In this document: positions 5,185 through 10,538 of the stretch, piece after piece
Numbering within the stretch: position 1 is the stretch's first letter
Layout: every line of letters begins with the position of its first letter
From: Promethearchaeum sp.
Lineage (GTDB): Archaea; Asgardarchaeota; Lokiarchaeia; Sigyniarchaeales; Promethearchaeaceae
Direction of reading: 5' to 3'
Assembly: GCA_030611625.1 (NCBI GenBank)
Contig: JAUWPK010000083.1
Location: 1-10,538 of the forward strand
Length of the DNA stretch: 10,538 bases
Notes under the pieces: model-generated
What the model was told of the DNA's origin: nothing
What the model saw: the letters and a program-made list of their open reading frames with translations, nothing else
Databases searched by the model: none
Program-made: the position numbers and the translations under genes

Positions 5185-6849
5185 ATGGAAGAAGATTTCA
5201 TTTTTGAAGAGCAAGAAGAACTAATTTTATTTGTTAAAAATCACATAGGTGAAATTCAAAAAGCTAGTACCCAAGAGCGAAAAGATCTGAAATTATATGA
5301 TTTTTTATCAAAACTATTTAATTTTTCAGACAATCTCGCCAAAAGGGGTGATTATTACGAAGCCGCAGGGCGATTATTTATTGCGGCTTATTATTTAGAA
5401 GAATACCATCCTCAAGAATCTCGAGATATATATCAAAAAGCCATCGAATATTATATCTTAAGTTTAAATAAAAAAATCAAACAAGGTTCAATTCAAGATG
5501 CAACTAATGTATCTTTGAAAATCGCCAATATTTTTATCAAAAAATTGCAAAATCATCAAGAAGAATTAAAATATATTCAGAAAGCGGTTGAATTAATACA
5601 AAATCAGATCGAAATCCTACAAGTCAGCGGGAATTTTCGGGATCTCTGTGGTAAATATCAAACTCTTTCAATTTTATATGAAAAAATGAACAATTTTCCA
5701 AATGTAATTTCTTCAGCAGAAACCGCTATAAATATTGGTAAAAATATTAAAGATTACTCTATCATTGCAAACTCATACAATATATTGAAATTAGCATACG
5801 AAGATATGCAAAACTCAAAGGAATCGCAGAATATTACATATAAAGCTCTTGATTTTTTTTCAAAGGAAGCATCAGAAAATGAAGCAAAACAAGAATATAT
5901 TCTCCTTTCCCAGATATATCAAATTATAAAAAATCTACATGGTAATTTAAATAACCAAGAAAAATTTCTACAATTCTCACGAAAAGAAGCAGGAGTTTAT
6001 GTTGAACTGGCAAAAGAAGGATTAATAAACAATTTAGAAATGACACAAATTGCTTCTTATTATCGCGGTGCTGCTTTATGTTACAAAGAATCTTCTAAAT
6101 TCTCTTTGGATAGTGCTAGCTGTTTTTATGCTGCAGGGAACTATTATCTTGAAGCTAAAAAATATAATGAAGCTTCTTCTAATTATGAAGATGCTGCAAA
6201 AACGTTTGAGGGCCTTAAAAAACATATAAAAGCTTATGATTTATATATTCTTGCTGGAAAGAATGCTCTAAAAACTAATAATCTTAAATCTGCTATTCTA
6301 AATTATATTTCTGCTGAATCTTTAATAAAATTCATTGGTGTTGACCCTATAAATATCCTTACCAAATTGGTAAAATTTCTTAAAATTCTTGCAAATAATG
6401 AAGAAAATTCAGAAAATCATTATGTTGCAGGGAGTTTGTTCATAGAAGCTGCCTTTTATACTAAAAAACAATCCAAAAATAACTCAGATATAATGAAAAA
6501 TTATCTAGAATTAGCTCAAAAGAATTATTGGATTGCCGCAACCTCTGAAAATGAAATCGGAAAGAAATCAATGAAAACTTATACATTTGGCCTTGTGTGT
6601 GTTATATGTAAGTTTTTAGGGATGGAAGATAAGTCAAATGAAGCATTTGAGAATATGAAATCCATGAATTCAAAAAATAGTGTAAAATATTCGAATTTAT
6701 GTGGAGATATTATTAAATGCATAGATAGTGATGAACCGTTTTTAATCTCTAATTTAGATCCAAATACAATTAAATTATTGAATCATGAAAACTCCTCTGA
6801 GTTAAAAAAGCTGTTTGAAATAATTTGTGGCATACCTTTTGATAATTAA
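5185..6849 (+). CDS. Tetratricopeptide-repeat (TPR, SNAP-like) all-helical protein
   Basis: The 554-residue, lysine- and tyrosine-rich protein is all helical, with no signal peptide or membrane segment. Helix pairs with TPR spacing appear throughout: about 53-91 (GDYYEAAGRLFIAAYYLEE), 103-145, 152-185, 191-226, 235-270, 285-340 (AGNYYLEAKKYNEASSNYEDAA), 345-380 (HIKAYDLYILAGKNALKTNN) and 410-455. The small-residue and Tyr pattern, especially 308-380, recalls the alpha-SNAP/Sec17 subtype of TPR (AA-x-x-Y-x-x-AA). Such repeats bind partner proteins; no enzyme motif is present. The last 100 residues (about 455-554) are less regular and contain several Cys. The ATG at 5185 is chosen because the ATG at 5177 is out of frame and soon stops. 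It is divergent from the ubiquitin-like gene and converges on ecfT. TPR identity is good; the partner is unknown. Confidence 0.78.
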   Translation: MEEDFIFEEQEELILFVKNHIGEIQKASTQERKDLKLYDFLSKLFNFSDNLAKRGDYYEAAGRLFIAAYYLEEYHPQESRDIYQKAIEYYILSLNKKIKQGSIQDATNVSLKIANIFIKKLQNHQEELKYIQKAVELIQNQIEILQVSGNFRDLCGKYQTLSILYEKMNNFPNVISSAETAINIGKNIKDYSIIANSYNILKLAYEDMQNSKESQNITYKALDFFSKEASENEAKQEYILLSQIYQIIKNLHGNLNNQEKFLQFSRKEAGVYVELAKEGLINNLEMTQIASYYRGAALCYKESSKFSLDSASCFYAAGNYYLEAKKYNEASSNYEDAAKTFEGLKKHIKAYDLYILAGKNALKTNNLKSAILNYISAESLIKFIGVDPINILTKLVKFLKILANNEENSENHYVAGSLFIEAAFYTKKQSKNNSDIMKNYLELAQKNYWIAATSENEIGKKSMKTYTFGLVCVICKFLGMEDKSNEAFENMKSMNSKNSVKYSNLCGDIIKCIDSDEPFLISNLDPNTIKLLNHENSSELKKLFEIICGIPFDN

Positions 6850-6863
6850 AATCTAAATTTTAA
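6846..6863. terminator. Inverted repeat across two convergent stop codons
   Basis: TTAAAAT (6846-6852) and ATTTTAA (6857-6863) are perfect inverted copies around a CTAA loop. The repeat contains the TAA of the TPR gene (6847-6849) and the TAG of ecfT (6853-6855), which are only 3 nt apart. An AT-only 7-bp stem is weak, but its placement suits a bidirectional end signal. Confidence 0.35.
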
Positions 6864-7437
6864 AACCCCTTGCTTCTAAAGATATTGCAAGGTTAGTCGA
6901 ATAGTCCATAATTCCTAAAATCGTTGGAATAATAATCGGTTTTAAGTTAGTTAATCTGAGTTTATATCCTCTGGATTTCTGTATAACTAATACTTCTCTA
7001 ATTTTATTTAAGGTGATTGGCAGAAAGGAGATTGCAATACTAATTGAAAATGCAATATATCCTGGAACTTTCAAGGTTTTAAGTCCGATTATTAATTCAA
7101 AGGGAGGAGTAGTTGCATAAAATATAAATGCTTGAAGAGAAATTATGGAAATGGTTAAAAAGTAATCAAGTAGATGTAAAAATGCTTGGATCCAAGAAAA
7201 TTCGATAAAATAGAACAGGAAATAAAATCCGATAAAATTTATTAATAAAAATTTAATGAAACCTTTCAATTGCTGAAATTTCAGACGAATAATAACAGCC
7301 AACGCAATTTCGAATAATAAAAATCCCCATCGATAATCATAAAATAATGGAAGGAAGGAAAATGTAGTGAAGACGATTAATATCGCTAATTTTATGGCTG
7401 GATGAATCCCATACTTATATTGACTTTCTTTCTTCAT
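6853..7437 (-). CDS. ecfT: ECF transporter transmembrane (T) component
   Basis: EcfT couples the ATPase of an energy-coupling-factor importer to its substrate-binding S component in the membrane. The 194-residue protein has the family start YGIHPAIKLAIL (9-20) and hydrophobic helices around 14-33, 37-52, 60-78, 85-108 and 125-145. The two cytoplasmic coupling motifs are IQKSRG (152-157, family A-R-G) and SLEARG (186-191). The first has Ser in place of the usual Ala. I choose the ATG at 7437, which overlaps the ATPase stop as ATGA and follows GGAGATGG by about 9 nt; an in-frame ATG at 7455 would add six residues and overlap more deeply. It is the last gene of the S-A-T operon, translationally coupled to the ATPase. 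Confidence 0.9.
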   Translation of the reverse strand: MKKESQYKYGIHPAIKLAILIVFTTFSFLPLFYDYRWGFLLFEIALAVIIRLKFQQLKGFIKFLLINFIGFYFLFYFIEFSWIQAFLHLLDYFLTISIISLQAFIFYATTPPFELIIGLKTLKVPGYIAFSISIAISFLPITLNKIREVLVIQKSRGYKLRLTNLKPIIIPTILGIMDYSTNLAISLEARGFKI

Positions 7438-8165
7438 AAGTAAGACCATCTCCAACTTGTTTTTTCGTACATAATTTCCTTCTTTGATACCTTTTCTATT
7501 GAATTATGGTTAAAGAATAATATTTTATCACACAATTCACCAATTAGCCAAGGATCATTACTGGCAATAAGAATAGTTGTTTTTTCACCTTGATTTAGTT
7601 CAGTTAACCATCTTAAAAGACGCATTTTATTCGGAGGATCTAAATAAACTGCTGGTTCATCTAAGATTAAGATATTTGGGTTTAGAGCCATGATTGAAGC
7701 TAAGATAACGCGTTGTTTCTGTCCTGCTGATAAGTTCATCGGAGATTTATCTGATAAATCTTCAATTTTAAGTTTCTTCATGGCTTGGATCGCCAACGAA
7801 GGATCCATTTTTAGATTTTTTAAACCAAATTCAATCTCTTCTTTGACTGTATTGCTAAACAACTGCGCGTTTAAATTTTGAAAAACCATTCCAACCGAGC
7901 GCGCAATCGTTGAAATTTTCAATTTTTTAATATTCAAACCATTTATCGTAACGGATCCCTCTAATTTTCCACGAATTGAATGAGGGATTATACCTTTTAG
8001 AATATAAAATAAAGTGGTTTTCCCTATTCCTGAAGGACCTGCAATACCAAGAATCTCACCTTTATTTACAGTGAAATTTGCATCTTTAATTATCCAATTG
8101 TCGGATTTATAGGCAAATGAAAGATTTTCTATTTCAATAATTGGGTTATAGTCTTCTTCATTCAT
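7434..8165 (-). CDS. ecfA: ECF transporter ATP-binding component with atypical H-loop
   Basis: This 243-residue ABC ATPase energises ECF uptake. Motifs in order are Walker A GPSGIGKT (43-50), Q-loop VFQNLNAQLF (94-103; Q96), the post-Q-loop VKEEIEFGL typical of EcfA/CbiO, signature NLSAGQKQRV (144-153), Walker B ILILDEP (165-171; catalytic E170) and D-loop VYLDP (173-177). The H-loop expected as T-H-D reads SND (202-204), so the switch histidine is replaced by N203, and the signature has Ala for the second Gly. Only one ATPase gene accompanies the S and T genes, so it probably forms a homodimer with two sites lacking His, or pairs with an ATPase encoded elsewhere. The start at 8165 is the first of two nearby ATGs and lies 26 nt after the S gene. 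No ribosome site is evident. Confidence 0.92.
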   Translation of the reverse strand: MNEEDYNPIIEIENLSFAYKSDNWIIKDANFTVNKGEILGIAGPSGIGKTTLFYILKGIIPHSIRGKLEGSVTINGLNIKKLKISTIARSVGMVFQNLNAQLFSNTVKEEIEFGLKNLKMDPSLAIQAMKKLKIEDLSDKSPMNLSAGQKQRVILASIMALNPNILILDEPAVYLDPPNKMRLLRWLTELNQGEKTTILIASNDPWLIGELCDKILFFNHNSIEKVSKKEIMYEKTSWRWSYL

Positions 8166-8191
8166 TTAATTTTCGCCGATTTCTAATTTTC

Positions 8192-8875
8192 TTATTGATA
8201 ATTCGTAAATCTCTCATATACAGAGGTTTTTTTAATTTGCAGAAACAATTGGTATCCGATAATACAAGCAATTAAGACAGGAATTGCAGAAATTAATCCA
8301 CAAATAATAGCAAATTTGATCAATTCAAAATTAAATTCTGTTATTGGTAAATTTAAAATTCCAGACAAATCAATCCATCCGTTTCCCATAGCAAATTGTT
8401 GGGTTCCTTCTTTTAACATGCTGCTCATTGCTTCGACAATTGGTAAATTCCATAATTGCCATATAATAAACGTCGGTAGCCACCAAATAATTGCTCCAAG
8501 AATGGCACCTATTCCAATTTTCAGAGATTTTTTTCTAAATAGAAAGGCACAATCTAAGAGAACTCCAATAATCAATCCCAAAAAAAACTTAAAAATACCT
8601 GCTATTCCTCCCCAAAAAGGTAACGGTGCAGAAATTGCTCCGAAAACGATCATATAAACCGTTAATGTCCCAAATTTATCAACACTAAATCGAGTAAGTG
8701 AAATGAAAAGGAAGTTGAGCGGGACCATTATTAGCAAACCTGCTACAATGTGGGTTGTTAAAGCAATAAAACCAGGGCTTACAAGAAGATCAAGTCCAAC
8801 ATTAGCTGAAGCCATCAAAGAAATGAAAATTATCTGTGGTAGACTAAATTTTTTTTGTTGTTCATTCTCAGACAT
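8192..8875 (-). CDS. ECF transporter substrate-binding (S) component, substrate unknown
   Basis: The 227-residue membrane protein has about six helices (roughly 12-30, 35-60, 66-82, 85-112, 118-142 and 184-212), the usual EcfS number. The first helix contains LMASANVGLDLL, a small-residue surface of the kind used by S components to pack on EcfT. A loop at about 143-180 with Trp, Asn and Gly residues (NLPIVEA, GNGWIDLSG) may face the ligand side. It is first in a three-gene cluster with the ATPase and EcfT, a complete dedicated (group I) ECF module for a vitamin, a metal or a related micronutrient. I cannot identify BioY, ThiT, RibU, CbiM or another named subtype, so the substrate is open. The ATG at 8875 lacks a ribosome site and lies about 30 nt after a TATA-like element, so it may be leaderless. 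Confidence 0.75.
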   Translation of the reverse strand: MSENEQQKKFSLPQIIFISLMASANVGLDLLVSPGFIALTTHIVAGLLIMVPLNFLFISLTRFSVDKFGTLTVYMIVFGAISAPLPFWGGIAGIFKFFLGLIIGVLLDCAFLFRKKSLKIGIGAILGAIIWWLPTFIIWQLWNLPIVEAMSSMLKEGTQQFAMGNGWIDLSGILNLPITEFNFELIKFAIICGLISAIPVLIACIIGYQLFLQIKKTSVYERFTNYQ

Positions 8876-8900
8876 AAGAAATAAATCATGAAATGTTTGA

Positions 8901-8912
8901 TAAATAAAAAAT
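8901..8912 (-). promoter_or_regulatory. Possible TATA-like element of the ECF operon
   Basis: On the minus strand ATTTTTTATTTA lies about 26-37 nt before the S-component ATG at 8875, the right distance for a leaderless archaeal transcript. It overlaps the T-run of the preceding gene's terminator, so one sequence may serve both purposes. Confidence 0.35.
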
Positions 8913-8940
8913 CAAGTGGAAGAACTAAACCCTTCTCACT
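8906..8940 (-). terminator. Hairpin plus T-run terminator after the NfnB-like gene
   Basis: On the minus strand, AGTGAGAAG (8940-8932) pairs with CTTCCACT (8922-8915) with one bulged A and a 9-nt loop. TTTTTT (8911-8906) follows after a short spacer. It begins 5 nt after the stop at 8946. This is the best intrinsic terminator in the window and separates the flavoprotein operon from the ECF operon. Confidence 0.6.
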
Positions 8941-8945
8941 CTAAA

Positions 8946-10364
8946 TTATTGATTCGATAGAAATTCATGAATGCTTGCAGCTGCTTTCTTTCCTGCACCC
9001 ATTGCACTGATTACTGTCGCACTACCAGTTACTATATCTCCACCTGCGAAAATATCAGGAATTGAAACAGATTGGCCAATCTCATTAACTTCTATATAAC
9101 CCCATTTATTAAGTTTCAATCCTTCTGTCTTTTTGGTCAAAAGAGGATTTGCTTTCGCACCAATTGCCATGATACAGAGATCTACATCTAATATATATTC
9201 TGTTCCTGGTTGAGCAATAGGTCTTCGGCGACCAGATGCATCGGGTTCTCCCAATTCCATCTTCAATACTTCTATCGCTTTAACAAACCCCTCATCATCT
9301 CCAATAATTTTTGTTGGATTTCGTAGGAAATGGAATTCAACCCCTTCTTCAACTGCATGTTCATACTCTTCGCGACGTGCTGGGATTTCGTTTTCGCTTC
9401 TTCTGTAAACAATCATAGATTTTTCTGCTCCAAGTCGCAGAGCTGTTCGTGCAGAATCCATAGCAACATTTCCCCCACCGAAAACAGCTACATTTTTTCC
9501 GAGATCAACCATTGTATCATAATTTGGATCATAAGCTTTCATCAAATTAACTCTGGTTAAGAATTCGTTAGCAGAAAGAACCCCATTCAATTCAGTTCCA
9601 GGTATATTAAGAAATACTGGCAATCCTGCCCCAACCCCTATAAAGAACGCTTTAAATCCCATCTCTCTAAGATCTTCAATCTTAAATATTTGACCGATCA
9701 CACGATTTACTTCAATTTTAACTCCGCAAGCTTTCAATTTATCAATCTCTTTTTTAACAATCGCTTTTGGGAGCCTGAATTCTGGAATTCCGTAAACTAA
9801 AACACCACCAGTTTTATGAAAAGCTTCAAATATTGTTACTGAATATCCTAAATTTGCCAATTCGCCCGCACAAGTTAATCCTGCTGGACCTGCACCGATT
9901 ATTGCTACCTTGATTTTTTCCGGTTCATCATCTTCACAAAAGGCATCTTCAGGAAGAATTTCTTCTGGGTTAGCTAAATCCCAATCCGCAACAAATCTTT
10001 CTAAACGGCCTATTCCTACCGGCTTAGAATCTTTAATTTTTCCCAACGTGCAATACATTTCACATTGAGTTTCCTGCGGACAAACTCGACCACAAATTGC
10101 TGGTAATACATTTGTTTCTTTGATTTTTTTTAAGGCACCACGATAATCTTTTTCAAGAATCAATGCAATAAATTCGGGAATAGCTACTTCAACAGGGCAT
10201 CCTTTAACACAAGCGCGATTTTTACATTGCATACATCTTTTAGCTTCTGCCAGAGCCATTTCTTCTGTAAACCCTAATGCTACTTCTTCAAAATTGTGAG
10301 CTCTAATTTTTGCATCTTGGTGGGGCATTGGTGTTCGTTCTTTAATTATTTCTACTTTTGGCAT
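8946..10364 (-). CDS. NfnB/SudA/GltD-like NADPH-dependent Fe-S flavoprotein oxidoreductase
   Basis: The 472-residue protein belongs to the family annotated as glutamate synthase small subunit, which also includes the large subunit of NADH-dependent ferredoxin-NADP+ reductase (Nfn) and sulfide dehydrogenase (SudA). Eight cysteines, in the order C44, C47, C52, C56 and C91, C95, C101, C105, form the N-terminal iron-sulfur region. FAD binding is seen at IIGAGPAGL (155-163) and IPDIFAGGD (435-443); NAD(P)H binding at VFGGGNVAMDSART (294-307), with YRRSENEIPARREE (320-333) after it. GIPEFRLPK (192-200) is family-typical. The ATG at 10364 follows GAAGG at a suitable distance and lies 4 nt after the upstream subunit's stop. 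The pairing with an NfnA-like gene, and no glutamate synthase large subunit in view, favours electron-bifurcating Nfn/Sud over GOGAT (inference). Confidence 0.92.
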   Translation of the reverse strand: MPKVEIIKERTPMPHQDAKIRAHNFEEVALGFTEEMALAEAKRCMQCKNRACVKGCPVEVAIPEFIALILEKDYRGALKKIKETNVLPAICGRVCPQETQCEMYCTLGKIKDSKPVGIGRLERFVADWDLANPEEILPEDAFCEDDEPEKIKVAIIGAGPAGLTCAGELANLGYSVTIFEAFHKTGGVLVYGIPEFRLPKAIVKKEIDKLKACGVKIEVNRVIGQIFKIEDLREMGFKAFFIGVGAGLPVFLNIPGTELNGVLSANEFLTRVNLMKAYDPNYDTMVDLGKNVAVFGGGNVAMDSARTALRLGAEKSMIVYRRSENEIPARREEYEHAVEEGVEFHFLRNPTKIIGDDEGFVKAIEVLKMELGEPDASGRRRPIAQPGTEYILDVDLCIMAIGAKANPLLTKKTEGLKLNKWGYIEVNEIGQSVSIPDIFAGGDIVTGSATVISAMGAGKKAAASIHEFLSNQ

Positions 10365-10368
10365 GATT

Positions 10369-10538
10369 CTAACCTTCTATTTCCTTTTCTTCACAAAATT
10401 TATTAATTGCACGACATTCTTCATTATATTTTTCTAATCGAATCTTTTCGACCCGAACAAATCTAGTATTGCGCTTTAGTAAATTATCAAAATCAACGTC
10501 ATGTCCATCAACATCTGGGCCATCTACGCACGCAAATT
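10369..10538 (-). CDS. NfnA/SudB-like ferredoxin-NADP+ reductase subunit, C-terminal end
   Basis: The gene is cut by the right edge; 56 codons before the TAG at 10369-10371 are visible. They begin FACVDGPDVDGHDVDFDNLLKR, where CVDGP-x-x-DGH-x-VDF is a hallmark of the C-terminus of the FAD/NAD-binding, [2Fe-2S] small subunit (NfnA, SudB, ferredoxin-NADP reductase alpha). The cysteine in CVDGP is in the region that contributes to cofactor binding in this family. The remaining tail is highly charged (RLEKYNEEC ... EEKEIEG). Only 4 nt separate its stop from the partner's ATG, so the two are translationally coupled. Assignment rests on one conserved motif plus the neighbour and is good at family level. 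Confidence 0.82.
   Translation of the reverse strand, partial: FACVDGPDVDGHDVDFDNLLKRNTRFVRVEKIRLEKYNEECRAINKFCEEKEIEG

Noticed and set aside
8316..8891. Two plus-strand open frames opposite the S component
   Set aside because: Both are antisense to a hydrophobic membrane protein and show proline/lysine-rich mirror composition with no family motif.
9330..9560. Plus-strand open frame opposite the NfnB-like gene
   Set aside because: It is antisense to a highly conserved nucleotide-binding region and is best explained by that gene's codon bias.

Overview
The window is AT-rich and densely coded. It looks archaeal, most likely an Asgard (Lokiarchaeia-like) genome, though this rests on inference from gene content. 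The supporting content is a Hanks-type Ser/Thr kinase next to a eukaryote-type PPP phosphatase, a Urm1/SAMP-like ubiquitin-fold protein, an archaeal-style ribonuclease Z, a tyrosine-rich TPR protein and a single-ATPase ECF transporter. TATA-like boxes lie about 30-45 nt upstream of some starts, and Shine-Dalgarno sites (AAGGAG, GGAGATGG, AGGTG) lie before others. No rRNA, tRNA, CRISPR array or insertion sequence is visible.

Left block (1-2377, minus strand): a signalling cassette read right to left. A kinase with two N-terminal zinc ribbons (644-2377) overlaps a 78-codon frame (439-675), which is followed after 13 nt by a PPP-family phosphatase cut by the window edge (1-425). The kinase C-terminus looks like the first half of an FHA domain and the 78-codon frame like the second half, displaced by one frame. 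The domain therefore appears split by a +1 frame change, a base error, or a real gene split.

Middle block (2460-4690, plus strand): a small unknown protein, ribonuclease Z (tRNA 3' processing) and an EamA/DMT-type membrane transporter. A poly-T tract between the last two may end the first transcript. A ubiquitin-like protein ending in GGY (4818-5027, minus) converges on the transporter. It is divergent from a 554-residue TPR protein (5185-6849, plus), and the two share an AT-rich promoter region.

Right block (6853-10538, minus strand): two transcription units in series. The upstream one holds the C-terminal end of an NfnA/SudB-like ferredoxin-NADP+ reductase subunit (10369-10538) and an NfnB/SudA/GltD-like iron-sulfur flavoprotein (8946-10364), closed by a hairpin plus T-run terminator. 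The downstream one is a complete ECF vitamin/metal uptake module in the order S component, ATPase, EcfT. Its single ATPase carries Asn where the H-loop His is expected. The TPR gene and ecfT converge with only 3 nt between stop codons, inside a perfect inverted repeat.

The most noteworthy items are the zinc-ribbon kinase / split FHA / PPP phosphatase cassette, the ubiquitin-like protein with one residue beyond its diglycine, and the atypical ECF ATPase.
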